A DNA stretch of 64,000 nt, taken from the NCBI RefSeq assembly GCF_005048855.1, contig NZ_SUME01000003.1, positions 248,001 through 312,000 on the forward strand, in the 5' to 3' direction. This stretch comes from Sphingobacterium olei. GTDB lineage: Bacteria > Bacteroidota > Bacteroidia > Sphingobacteriales > Sphingobacteriaceae. The translations under genes were made by a program, and so were the position numbers. Numbering within the stretch: position 1 is the stretch's first letter; each line of letters begins with the position of its first letter. The notes beneath the pieces are model-generated. The model was not told where the DNA came from, did no database searches, and was given only the letters and a program-made list of their open reading frames with translations. This document shows positions 15,590-23,807 of this stretch, one piece after another.

Positions 15590-18208
15590 CTATTTTATGT
15601 GATAGCGTATTCCGGCATAGAACATTCTTCCTGTCAATGGTCCCCAAAGTAGGTTGGTGTCGAAATAATTTCCAAAAGGTTCTTCAAAAGCCAGGACTGG
15701 ATTTTTCTGGTAGTAATTTGATAGATTTTCACCGCCCACATACACATCAAAGTTTTTGGCTTTACCTAAGGTCTTACTGATTTGTGCATTCATTGTTAGG
15801 TAAGCTTCAGAAAAGGTAGACAATTGGTATTCCTGCGGATTCGCAGCTGTAGAAGGTAATCTCTTTTGCCCCACTACATTTAATGTATAGTCAAAACTCC
15901 ACCCGCTATGTGTATTATATGCCAGGTTCATAAAGCCTCTATGCTTGGCAGTCAGCGGTTTTTGCAGACGCCCCGCTTCATAATCTGTTTGTACATCAAG
16001 TAATCTGTAAGCAAGTCTTGCCTCAAAATGTTGTGCCGGCATAAACCTAAATTCCGCCTGCAGACTGTTTGAGAAAGATTTTCCGTCCAGATTGTAGAAT
16101 GAAACCGCCCTTGGATCTTCATAATCTACAATAACTTGATTCTGGAAATTGTTGTGGAACAATTCGACAGAAATGCCAGATTCTCTACCAAACAGTTGGA
16201 AATCCTGATCAAATGTAAGTCCGGTATTCCACGATACCTCTGGTTTCAGATTGTACGCAAGCTCTCCGTTGTCTAAGGCCGCATAATTGATCGTGCGACT
16301 CGAGGCGAGAATACTCACGTTCTCCGCAAATATATTTGCCGTACGTTGCCCCCTTCCTGAACTCAAACGTATTGTAGTGCCCGAAACCGGTGAGTATCGC
16401 AATACTGCACGGGGTGTCGTAAACCAACCGTATATGTTATTGTAATCCTGTCTAATACCTAATACAGCGTCGAATTTTTCAGATGGACTGAACGTATATT
16501 CTGCAAATACTCCAGAAACGATTTCTTTGCGATCAAAGTTGTAGCTATTTACATCTTCGGCATAATCGTCGTATGTTAAGGATGTGCCTACTTTATATTT
16601 GTGATTTACGGTACCTACTACATCTTGGTAGATTAAGTTGGCATATCCGCTATTTTGCTCACTTAAATAAGTGTTTAAACCAAAATAACTGTCCTGTTTG
16701 TAGTTAGAAGCTGATAATTGTAAGCCTATACTACGTAATCTATTCTGCGGAAAAACATAACCTATCTTTGCGAACCCTTCAATTCGTTGGTTGTCAAATC
16801 CCAATCCATAGCGGTTGGTGGTTAATTTATCCGTTGCTTTATTAAAATCGATTTCACCACCTGTTCTATCGTCTTTTAAGAATTTAACTCCGAATTGGGC
16901 AATTACACCTTTTCCATTTTCATAGTGCCATCTATTTACTCCAGAAAATAGGTTTCCTACCGGCGCATCACGAAATCCATTGTTACTGAAGTTCATGTTT
17001 TTATTGTACATAAAGTTATCATGCAGCAATAAACCTACGGACCAGTCTTCATTTATCTTATGTGACAGATTTAAATTGACATCCGTACGTCCCATATTAT
17101 TGGCATAGGCATTGAAAAATGTTCTCTCTGAAGTATGCGGTTTTTTTAGTTCAACGTTGATTTGTCCCGCCATATTTTCAAATCCATTAACTACTGAACC
17201 AATCCCTTTACTTATTTCGATGGATTCAATCCATGTGCCAGCGATACTATTTAATCCCAAGGGTGTAGCAAAACCGCGAGGTCCGGGAAGGTTTTCAACG
17301 GTTAGTTGCGTGTAGATACCACTTAAACCCAACATTTGGATCTGTTTGCTGCCTGTTACGGCGTCATTACTCACTACATCTACCGAAACATTTGTCTCGA
17401 AACTTTCACTTAAATCACAACAGGCTGCTTTGAACAGTTCTCGTGTGGTCAGTACTTCTACACGATTAGGTTCCATCGACTTGATGTAAGCCGACTTGCG
17501 TTGACGAGATACGACTACTTCCGACAACACATTGTCCTGGGCATGGATAACTAATACCTCGTGTAGATCTTTTACTTCTACGGTGTCCGGTTCCATACCT
17601 GCAAAAGAGAATATCAGATTTTTTAAGCCTTCTTCATGTTGGATCTTAAAGACCCCGTTTTCATTCGTTACCGTATTAACATCATTTTTTTCTAGCCATT
17701 TGACATTTACGCCTATAATCGGACTTAAATCTCCCTTCGTATTTTCTTTTACAACAACGCCTGTAATTTCATGGTCATGGTCATGATCGTTGTCATTTTT
17801 CTGAGATTTGGTTTGCTGACCATGTTGAGGATTACCATGTGAGGAGGCGTGGCTTTGTCCTCGTTCTTCCACGCCTAGCCTATTATAAAGACAGCATTCA
17901 TGGAGCGTTTTGTAAACCTCGTCTGGTGCTTTATGTAGAGGGGTGTCATGTCCAGCGGTTGCTATAGCCAGTTGTATCTGGTTCAACTTAGTTTGTTGAG
18001 AATTATATTTTACGGTTAATTCGCCTGTTTGGATATCCCATAGTGCGCTTTCTACGCCTTTGATGTTCGCAGCTTTTTCTATGCGGTTTTTACACATTCC
18101 GCAGTTTCCAGCCACTTCAAAATGAGCTGTACTGTCTGATTGAGCAAAGCTTTTCTGTCCTACCGTTAGGATGAGTAGTAATAAAGATAATCTTAATATA
18201 AAGTTCAT
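15590..18208 (-). CDS. TonB-dependent receptor with N-terminal HMA metal-binding domain
   Basis: 872 residues. Signal peptide (1-22); an HMA-like domain (about 28-90) with the metal-binding G-N-C36-G-M-C39; C105/C106; a His/Asp-rich linker (about 118-147, with alternating D-H-D-H); a CarboxypepD_reg-like beta sandwich (about 147-225); a TonB plug (about 228-350) with an unusual C263-C264 pair in A-A-C-C-D-L-S-E-S-F-E-T-N; and a 22-strand-type barrel to the C-terminus. The HMA domain, His linker and partner gene suggest copper or another soft metal as substrate; uptake rather than efflux is inferred from the receptor class. It lies 69 bp after a small Cys/His protein gene, forming a two-gene unit. 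Ligand unproven. Confidence 0.9.
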   Translation of the reverse strand: MNFILRLSLLLLILTVGQKSFAQSDSTAHFEVAGNCGMCKNRIEKAANIKGVESALWDIQTGELTVKYNSQQTKLNQIQLAIATAGHDTPLHKAPDEVYKTLHECCLYNRLGVEERGQSHASSHGNPQHGQQTKSQKNDNDHDHDHEITGVVVKENTKGDLSPIIGVNVKWLEKNDVNTVTNENGVFKIQHEEGLKNLIFSFAGMEPDTVEVKDLHEVLVIHAQDNVLSEVVVSRQRKSAYIKSMEPNRVEVLTTRELFKAACCDLSESFETNVSVDVVSNDAVTGSKQIQMLGLSGIYTQLTVENLPGPRGFATPLGLNSIAGTWIESIEISKGIGSVVNGFENMAGQINVELKKPHTSERTFFNAYANNMGRTDVNLNLSHKINEDWSVGLLLHDNFMYNKNMNFSNNGFRDAPVGNLFSGVNRWHYENGKGVIAQFGVKFLKDDRTGGEIDFNKATDKLTTNRYGLGFDNQRIEGFAKIGYVFPQNRLRSIGLQLSASNYKQDSYFGLNTYLSEQNSGYANLIYQDVVGTVNHKYKVGTSLTYDDYAEDVNSYNFDRKEIVSGVFAEYTFSPSEKFDAVLGIRQDYNNIYGWFTTPRAVLRYSPVSGTTIRLSSGRGQRTANIFAENVSILASSRTINYAALDNGELAYNLKPEVSWNTGLTFDQDFQLFGRESGISVELFHNNFQNQVIVDYEDPRAVSFYNLDGKSFSNSLQAEFRFMPAQHFEARLAYRLLDVQTDYEAGRLQKPLTAKHRGFMNLAYNTHSGWSFDYTLNVVGQKRLPSTAANPQEYQLSTFSEAYLTMNAQISKTLGKAKNFDVYVGGENLSNYYQKNPVLAFEEPFGNYFDTNLLWGPLTGRMFYAGIRYHIK

Positions 18209-18277
18209 TGTAATTTTTTTAGTATAAAATTTTATTACGTTTAGTTAACTAAACGACCGGGTAATAAAATTATAGTA

Positions 18278-18706
18278 CTAAATCCTGAAATTACGATTGA
18301 GAAGATAGGTTGGGGGAGAGGTGTCGGAGAAAGCTACTCTTTCTTCTGATGTATGTTTGTTGTTAAAAACGAAATCATTAAAGAGACCAGGTTGCACCCA
18401 GTATAATGTAATTATGGCAGGGCCAAATCCGAGGAAACTTTTAGCATGATCCTTCGAAAACAATTTGTCAGATAATTGATCTAATTTTACTTGTATGTCA
18501 TTACACGAATGACTTTCTTGACAATTGTTCTTTTTTTTAGCTGTATGATCGTGATCTTTCGAACACATGGGGCAATTTTCATGTGTGTTTGCACCTTCCA
18601 TAAGGCTTATTATAGTCATGCCACTACATTGATGCAGGTATATAGTCGCTCCACTGGATGTGAAGGAATATAATACTAACAATATAAGCGCCAAAAACTG
18701 TCTCAT
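18278..18706 (-). CDS. small exported Cys/His protein (HYC_CC_PP-like)
   Basis: 142 residues. It has an N-terminal signal or anchor helix (1-20), then H-Q-C-S-G-M, C-P-M-C, a D-H-D-H-T-A-K-K-K-N-N-C stretch, H-S-C and a C-terminal S-P-P-T-Y. This pattern matches the HYC_CC_PP family of small Bacteroidota proteins found beside metal-linked TonB receptors. Biochemistry is unknown; a periplasmic metal chaperone or sensor is inferred from the metal-ligand residues and its position as first gene before the HMA-TonB receptor. Its promoter box sits 5 bp from the ATG, so the mRNA is probably leaderless. Confidence 0.78.
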   Translation of the reverse strand: MRQFLALILLVLYSFTSSGATIYLHQCSGMTIISLMEGANTHENCPMCSKDHDHTAKKKNNCQESHSCNDIQVKLDQLSDKLFSKDHAKSFLGFGPAIITLYWVQPGLFNDFVFNNKHTSEERVAFSDTSPPTYLLNRNFRI

Positions 18707-18711
18707 CCTTA

Positions 18712-18719
18712 CAAAGGTA
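18712..18719 (-). promoter_or_regulatory. -7 promoter box for the metal-receptor operon
   Basis: TACCTTTG on the minus strand with only TAAGG between it and the ATG. Transcription would begin at or next to the start codon. Confidence 0.55.
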
Positions 18720-18808
18720 CGAGGATTAAGACGAATAAAAAAACAAAAAAAAATTTGATATTTTGAAATAAACTTACTAGGTTAGATTCCGACAAATATA
18801 ATACCTAA

Positions 18809-18928
18809 ATGACGATGGAAAGTATTCTCAGCACACCACTTGAAGTTTATGCGAGTATAACGGGTTTGATTATTTTAGCCTGTTTACTGCTCAAATTTTA
18901 TGTTAAAGTTATTTCAAAAGTAAGTTAG
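18809..18928 (+). CDS. candidate 39-residue membrane mini-protein
   Basis: An uninterrupted frame of 39 codons starting ATG-ACG-ATG-GAA, ending TAG. It encodes a short polar N-terminus, one strongly hydrophobic helix (about 17-36: I-T-G-L-I-I-L-A-C-L-L-L) and a basic tail with K-F-Y-V-K-V-I-S-K. It lies divergent to the metal-receptor operon. A TATAAT-like sequence and ATACCTAA precede the ATG. The hydrophobic composition and clean start favour a real small membrane protein, but coding evidence from length alone is weak. No family recognised. Confidence 0.45.
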   Translation: MTMESILSTPLEVYASITGLIILACLLLKFYVKVISKVS

Positions 18929-18994
18929 TACAATGTTGTAAAATCGGATCGGATTTTCAATTATCGAGGAGGATGTATAAAAAGTTATTATAAA

Positions 18995-19192
18995 CCGTGT
19001 GAACGTCATTCGACCCAAGGGAGAACGGAACTTGCGAGCTCACCATAGGCAAATCTAAAGACAGACGTGTAAGGTATTGAAAATCAAATGTTTTTTTTGT
19101 CTATTCATGTTTTTAGATTTACCTTCGATGAGCCCTACGGAGTTCTCCTCGTTTCTCGTCGAAATGACGAGACAGTTTACCTTTTGACAGCC
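18995..19192 (-). repeat. REP/MITE-like inverted-repeat element, copy 2
   Basis: Read on the minus strand it begins with GGCTGTC-AAAA, as copy 1 does, then CGTCATTTCGAC. The far end is CGTCATTCGAC in the opposite sense, giving inverted termini about 160 bp apart. An inner AAATCTAAA/TTTAGATTT pair adds to the fold. It abuts the trpA stop codon. It is non-coding, and limits are approximate. Confidence 0.7.
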
Positions 19193-19194
19193 TT

Positions 19195-19950
19195 CTATTT
19201 TTTTAAATTGTTGATGAAATCCGGAATATGTTTTAACGGATTTTCTTGAGCAAGTATTTTGACAAACGCCGTGCCGACAATGGCACCATTGGCGTAAGCT
19301 GTTGCTTTTTCAAAAGTTTCTTTGTCAGATATGCCAAAACCTATTACAAATGGATTGGCAAGATCCATTTCCTTTATTCTGTTGAAATAATTCTCAGATT
19401 GATTTTTAACTTCAAGCTGTTTTCCTGTTGTTGCATTCGAGGAGAGTAAATAGATAAAGTTTGTCGTTAGATTGTCTATTTTTCGGATACGTTCTTCTGA
19501 AGTTTGCGGTGTCACTAAAAAGATATTGCTTATTCCGTTTTCTTCGAAAATAGTTTTGTAAAGGTCTTCATATTCGTACATGGGGAGATCGGGTAAGATG
19601 GTTCCGTTTACCCCTACTTCTTTACACGCTTTGCAAAAGTTCTCTACACCAAATTGTAGAACGGGATTGAAGTATCCCATTAAGTAAACCGGAATGCTGA
19701 CATGCTTTCGTAAATCTTTTAATTGATCAAAAAGCAGTTTTAACGTCATCCCATTTTTTAGAGCCACCTCTGAGCTATGCTGTATGGTTGGCCCGTCTGC
19801 AACCGGATCAGAATAAGGAAAGCCTATTTCTAAAAAATCTACACCCGACTGCTCCAGTGTCTTAGCGATTTCTATGGTACTATCCAATGTGGGATAACCA
19901 GCCGTAAAATATATGGATAGTAAACCGTTTGAGTTTTTGTTGATTTGCAT
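19195..19950 (-). CDS. trpA: tryptophan synthase alpha subunit
   Basis: 251 residues, a TIM barrel. It cleaves indole-3-glycerol phosphate to indole and glyceraldehyde 3-phosphate, channelling indole to TrpB. The catalytic glutamate lies in L-E-I-G-F-P-Y-S-D-P-V-A-D-G-P, near residue 42, with the catalytic aspartate in G-T-I-L-P-D-L-P; the phosphate-binding G-F-G-I-S is near residue 205. It is the last gene of the trp block, 24 bp after trpB. A REP-like element begins directly after the stop and may act as the transcript end. Confidence 0.97.
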   Translation of the reverse strand: MQINKNSNGLLSIYFTAGYPTLDSTIEIAKTLEQSGVDFLEIGFPYSDPVADGPTIQHSSEVALKNGMTLKLLFDQLKDLRKHVSIPVYLMGYFNPVLQFGVENFCKACKEVGVNGTILPDLPMYEYEDLYKTIFEENGISNIFLVTPQTSEERIRKIDNLTTNFIYLLSSNATTGKQLEVKNQSENYFNRIKEMDLANPFVIGFGISDKETFEKATAYANGAIVGTAFVKILAQENPLKHIPDFINNLKK

Positions 19951-19974
19951 TTGAAAAAGTAAAAAGTAAGTTTG

Positions 19975-21159
19975 CTACAAATTAAAGTATTTCATATAAT
20001 TGTCTAAATCCTTGTCACCGCGACCAGATAAACATATAACTACCGTTTCGTCCCCCTTGAAGTTCATTTTTTTGAGATAGGCAAGCGCGTGAGAACTTTC
20101 TATTGCCGGAATAATTCCTTCTAATTTTGTTAGTTCCAAACCTGCCTGCATAGCTTCGTCATCTGTCGCGCTCACATATTCTCCTCGACCGCTTTTAAAC
20201 AGCCAAGCATGTTGCGGGCCTATCCCGGGGTAATCAAGTCCGGCAGAGATAGAGTAGGGCTCTACCACCTGCCCATCCGTGGTCTGCATTAATATCGAAC
20301 GACTTCCATGCAATACCCCCTCTTTGCCTAAGGCGGTAGTGGCTGCAGATTCACCGGAGTGTATCCCGTGGCCGGCTGCTTCTACAGCAATAAGTCTGAC
20401 ATCCTCATCATCTAAAAAGTGGTAAAACATCCCTGCAGCATTAGACCCTCCACCTACACAGGCCATTACCACGTCAGGAGTAGATTTGCCGGTTTTTTTT
20501 AACAATTGTATTTTCGTTTCTTCTGATATAATAGATTGGAAGCGAGCTACTAGGTCAGGATATGGATGTGGGCCTACAACAGATCCGATAATGTAATGGG
20601 TATCTACGGGATTGTTGATCCAATCTCTTAACGCCTCGTTTGTAGCATCTTTAAGCGTTTTACTGCCCGATTGAGCCGCCACTACAGTAGCGCCCATCAT
20701 TTTCATACGGGCGACGTTGGGAGCTTGTCGTTGAATATCAATTTCACCCATGTACACAACGCATTCCAGTCCTTTTAATGCGCATACTGTAGCTGTAGCA
20801 ACACCGTGCTGGCCAGCTCCGGTTTCGGCTATGATTCTTTTTTTTCCTAGACGTTCGGCAAGTAGGATCTGCCCAATGGTATTGTTTATTTTATGAGCTC
20901 CTGTGTGATTTAAATCTTCCCGTTTTAAGAAAATCTTTGCATTATATTTTTTCGACAATCGTTGTGCATGGTAGAGTGGAGAGGGGCGACCGACATAATC
21001 AGTTAACAGTTGTTCAAACTCCTCTTTAAAAGAAGGTTCTTGCATAATCTGAAGGTAACGGTTCTGTAGTTCTTCAATATTTGGATATAACATCTCGGGG
21101 ATATATGCTCCACCAAATGGCCCATAGTATCCTTTGTCATTCACTTGATATTTACTCAT
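19975..21159 (-). CDS. trpB: tryptophan synthase beta subunit
   Basis: 394 residues, PLP-dependent. It condenses indole with serine to tryptophan in an alpha2-beta2 complex with TrpA. The PLP lysine is in H-K-I-N-N-T (about 86), the indole-site glutamate in A-E-T-G-A-G-Q-H-G, and the phosphate loop is C-V-G-G-G-S-N-A-A. The N-terminal [11 protein letters not shown] identifies the standard TrpB1 type. The first 8 bp overlap trpF, indicating translational coupling. Confidence 0.97.
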   Translation of the reverse strand: MSKYQVNDKGYYGPFGGAYIPEMLYPNIEELQNRYLQIMQEPSFKEEFEQLLTDYVGRPSPLYHAQRLSKKYNAKIFLKREDLNHTGAHKINNTIGQILLAERLGKKRIIAETGAGQHGVATATVCALKGLECVVYMGEIDIQRQAPNVARMKMMGATVVAAQSGSKTLKDATNEALRDWINNPVDTHYIIGSVVGPHPYPDLVARFQSIISEETKIQLLKKTGKSTPDVVMACVGGGSNAAGMFYHFLDDEDVRLIAVEAAGHGIHSGESAATTALGKEGVLHGSRSILMQTTDGQVVEPYSISAGLDYPGIGPQHAWLFKSGRGEYVSATDDEAMQAGLELTKLEGIIPAIESSHALAYLKKMNFKGDETVVICLSGRGDKDLDNYMKYFNL

Positions 21160-21781
21160 CTCTTAATAGTTTCAATGCTTGCGTTAATGTACTTATATTT
21201 TTTAATCCCGGTTCTATTTCAAATTTAGAATTCAAATCTAGGCCAAATAATCTATCATCTTCAAAATTTCCGGCTTCCTGAATATTTTCGAGGGATAATC
21301 CGCCACTCAAAAAATAAGGTTTGTCATAAGGATAATCTGTTAGTTTTTGCCAATTGAAGCTTTGTCCGGTTCCACCATAATCCGTGCTTTTAGTGTCAAA
21401 TAAAAAAAAATCCACATCATGGAGAAAGGGTTCGGTGCTTTTCCAGTCGAAATCGTCATCAATTCCAAATGCTTTGATGAGTTGAATGTCTGGTTGTGCA
21501 ACCTGTCGGCAGAAGTCCACATCTTCATTCCCATGTAGCTGTATGGCCTGTAAGGAAAATTCTGCTGTTTTGGTTTTTATATGCGCTATATGGTCGTTTA
21601 CGAATACGCCGGTTCGTCTTAACTTCGTAGTTGATGGTTCTGACGTAATATGATCTACAAAACGTTTAGACTGCGGGTAAAATATAAATCCCATATAGTC
21701 AATATTTAGAGATGCTACATCAATAATGTTCTGAGGATCCCGCATCCCACACACTTTAATTTTTAGATTTCGATTAGCCAT
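21152..21781 (-). CDS. trpF: phosphoribosylanthranilate isomerase
   Basis: 209 residues, a TIM barrel. It performs the Amadori rearrangement of phosphoribosylanthranilate. The catalytic cysteine is in K-V-C-G-M-R-D near residue 11, the Q-L-H-G-N-E motif is near residue 82, and the general-acid aspartate is in F-L-F-D-T-K; L-S-G-G-L is the phosphate-binding loop. It overlaps trpD by 8 bp and trpB by 8 bp. trpC, which normally sits next to trpF, is absent from this block. Confidence 0.95.
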   Translation of the reverse strand: MANRNLKIKVCGMRDPQNIIDVASLNIDYMGFIFYPQSKRFVDHITSEPSTTKLRRTGVFVNDHIAHIKTKTAEFSLQAIQLHGNEDVDFCRQVAQPDIQLIKAFGIDDDFDWKSTEPFLHDVDFFLFDTKSTDYGGTGQSFNWQKLTDYPYDKPYFLSGGLSLENIQEAGNFEDDRLFGLDLNSKFEIEPGLKNISTLTQALKLLRDE

Positions 21782-22763
21782 TAATCAGTGTTTTAAAACT
21801 ATGTAAGGCTTGCTTGCCCAATAGAGATGCTTCCGCTTCATAATAACAGTCTCCAAATGATTTTTTGGGGTCAAACGTCTTGATTGCAAAGGCTGCATTT
21901 GTCAATACTACATTATTTTGCTGATGAGTGCCGTCTCCAGTGATGATCTTGTGGAAAATTGCCGCCGCTTCTTCTATGGTATCACCTCCGGTCAGATCCT
22001 CTGCTTTTAAAGTTTCCAACCCGAGTTCACTCACCTCGTAGTAGTTTTCGCCGGTATTGCTGATGATTTTGAAGTCGCCCGTTAACGAAATTTCATCGTA
22101 TCCGTCTAAAGCATGAATAATACTGTATTGTTTTTCCGAATTTTGATAGAGATATCCGTACAGTCTTGCCAGCTCTAGACTAAACACACCAACGGACTGA
22201 AATTTAGGATTAGCTGGATTAGTCAACGGCCCGAGCATGTTAAAAAAAGTCTTTACGCCCAATGCCCTGCGGATGGGAGCTACAGTTTTCATAGCCGGAT
22301 GAAACAATGGAGCATGGAGGAAGCAGATGTTGGCCTCATCCAATTGCTTATTAAGCTTGTCGCTGTCATTTGTAAACGTATAACCAAGATATTCCATTAC
22401 GTTGGAAGATCCGCAGCCCGATGATACACCGACATTGCCGTGTTTGGCGACATGATAACCTGCTCCTGCAACAACAAATGAAGCCAATGTTGATATGTTG
22501 AATGTGTTTTTTCCGTCGCCTCCAGTACCACACATGTCAATTAAGTCATAGCCTGCGAAATTGACTTTCAGACATAGGTCATACATGGCGTCCCTAAATC
22601 CCCCCAATTCTTCTACCCGAATACTTCTCATACCGTATGTTGTCATAAAGGCTGCTATTTGATGGGAATCGTATTTTCCGGTAGCTATATTTGTCAAGAT
22701 ATCGTAAGCTTCTTTTCTTGAGAAAGACTTATATTCAAATAAATGTGCTAATATTTTTTTCAT
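21774..22763 (-). CDS. trpD: anthranilate phosphoribosyltransferase
   Basis: 329 residues. It transfers phosphoribose from PRPP to anthranilate. The glycine-rich PRPP loop C-G-T-G-G-D-G-K-N-T-F-N and the anthranilate-binding K-H-G-N-V-G-V-S-S-G-C-G-S motif are both present. It is the first structural gene of trpD-F-B-A. The partner genes trpE and trpG, and trpC, are not in the window, so this is a partial operon. An upstream leader peptide and terminator indicate control by Trp-tRNA supply. Confidence 0.96.
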   Translation of the reverse strand: MKKILAHLFEYKSFSRKEAYDILTNIATGKYDSHQIAAFMTTYGMRSIRVEELGGFRDAMYDLCLKVNFAGYDLIDMCGTGGDGKNTFNISTLASFVVAGAGYHVAKHGNVGVSSGCGSSNVMEYLGYTFTNDSDKLNKQLDEANICFLHAPLFHPAMKTVAPIRRALGVKTFFNMLGPLTNPANPKFQSVGVFSLELARLYGYLYQNSEKQYSIIHALDGYDEISLTGDFKIISNTGENYYEVSELGLETLKAEDLTGGDTIEEAAAIFHKIITGDGTHQQNNVVLTNAAFAIKTFDPKKSFGDCYYEAEASLLGKQALHSFKTLING

Positions 22764-22846
22764 CTTTTTTTATTGATGTATTTATTGTTTTCAATGAGCG
22801 AGCTTCGTTGAATGGGGAACGCTCGATTTTATCACAATAATCTAAA

Positions 22847-22878
22847 ACAAAAAAAGGCTCACCCGAAAAGGCAAGCCC
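22847..22878 (-). terminator. trp attenuator (intrinsic terminator in the leader)
   Basis: On the minus strand, GGCTTGCC-N6-GGTGAGCC forms an 8-bp stem (with G-U pairs) followed by seven T. It lies about 50 bp after the leader-peptide stop and about 85 bp before trpD. A strong terminator between promoter and first gene, behind Trp codons, is the classical attenuator layout. I could not fix the competing anti-terminator pairing by eye. Confidence 0.75.
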
Positions 22879-22928
22879 GCTATTTTTTTGATATGTATCA
22901 ATTTATGCAATAGGTGTCTGCCACAACA

Positions 22929-22976
22929 TTAGCTGTTATGCCACCACCAAGCTTTATATGATACGATTGATTTCAT
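22929..22976 (-). CDS. trpL: trp operon leader peptide
   Basis: A 15-codon frame encoding M-K-S-I-V-S-Y-K-A-W-W-W-H-N-S. Three consecutive Trp codons (TGG TGG TGG) in so short a peptide, ahead of a terminator and trpD, mark it as an attenuation leader. When charged Trp-tRNA is scarce the ribosome would stall at the TGG run and let transcription continue. Function is inferred from this layout; the peptide itself need not be stable. Confidence 0.8.
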   Translation of the reverse strand: MKSIVSYKAWWWHNS

Positions 22977-23041
22977 GTATGTTTCATTTCAAAAGAAATA
23001 TGAATATTTCATATTCTTTATTATTATAATAATTATTATCA

Positions 23042-23049
23042 CAAATATC
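23042..23049 (-). promoter_or_regulatory. Possible -7 box for the trp leader transcript
   Basis: GATATTTG matches seven of eight positions of TAnnTTTG, 65 bp before the leader ATG. The surrounding 100 bp is very AT-rich. Confidence 0.3.
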
Positions 23050-23095
23050 TTATAAGTTTTTCAAAAAAGCAAAATGTATTTTAAGAAAATCAAAT

Positions 23096-23548
23096 TTAAT
23101 ACGTTACAAAATGTGCTAAATTATTTCCTTTAGACACTAGCGTAAACGAAGCGATTTTGTCCTTTTCAATATAGACTGCAAGTACCTGTCTTTTTTTATA
23201 TTGTAAGAAATACATCCTATTTATATCCAATTCCTCCGGATCAATATCCCTTATCTCTTTGCGTGGCATATTGGCATATGGAATGTATGTAATATCGGCA
23301 ATATGTTTGTATAATACATTTATACGCACCTCTTCTAAGCTTACTTCTAAATAATCGTAGGTTTCATTTGAAGGATGATCTACTTTTATATATTGGCTTA
23401 AAATAACATCTACTGCAATATTTTCATTACCGAGATCTGCAATGAATTTTTTTATTAGCTGGATGTCTTTCTGACGTGTTGAATCTTGATTTTGCGCAAA
23501 AGTAAAAGGAGATAACAACGTGAAAATCGATATAAGTAGAATTCTCAT
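23096..23548 (-). CDS. exported hypothetical protein
   Basis: 150 residues from the ATG at 23548, chosen because M-R-I-L-L-I-S-I-F starts a clear signal peptide cleaved after F-A-Q. The mature part is a mixed alpha/beta protein with charged helices and no motif I recognise. The upstream in-frame start (23575) would add nine residues before the signal and is less likely. It lies upstream of the trp leader on the same strand, with 120 bp between. Function unknown; probably periplasmic. Confidence 0.7.
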   Translation of the reverse strand: MRILLISIFTLLSPFTFAQNQDSTRQKDIQLIKKFIADLGNENIAVDVILSQYIKVDHPSNETYDYLEVSLEEVRINVLYKHIADITYIPYANMPRKEIRDIDPEELDINRMYFLQYKKRQVLAVYIEKDKIASFTLVSKGNNLAHFVTY

Positions 23549-23657
23549 ATTTTTAATTACTTCGTGAGCTCGCAAGCTCGGTTTAAAGATAGGACATCTT
23601 TTGGGAGAAAAGGATTAGTCTTAAAAGTTGGACGTCCTATTATTTTTGTAATTTTTG

Positions 23658-23771
23658 ATGTCTAAGCAACGTCTTTCTTGTTTGGCGGAATACGGTCTGA
23701 TAACGGCGAAATATTTCAATCCTAAGCGAAGTTCGGTAAAGATACGTCAGAAGCTTGGCAATAAAAAATAA
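23658..23771 (+). CDS. candidate 37-residue basic mini-protein
   Basis: A 37-codon frame starting ATG-TCT-AAG and ending TAA. The peptide is basic, with two Tyr and a K-R-S-S-V-K-I-R-Q-K tail. A TATTTTTG promoter box lies about 13 bp before the ATG. Its stop codon forms the base of a strong bidirectional terminator, so a transcription unit of exactly this size is plausible. No family recognised; short length keeps confidence moderate. Confidence 0.4.
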   Translation: MSKQRLSCLAEYGLITAKYFNPKRSSVKIRQKLGNKK

Positions 23772-23800
23772 AAATCGCACTAACGATAGTGCGATTTTTA
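23769..23800. terminator. Bidirectional terminator downstream of the DUF2795 gene
   Basis: Arms TAAAAATCGCACTA/TAGTGCGATTTTTA (14 bp, perfect) with a four-base loop. It serves the minus-strand DUF2795 gene and possibly the plus-strand 37-codon frame. Confidence 0.92.
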
Positions 23801-23807
23801 TGATGGA

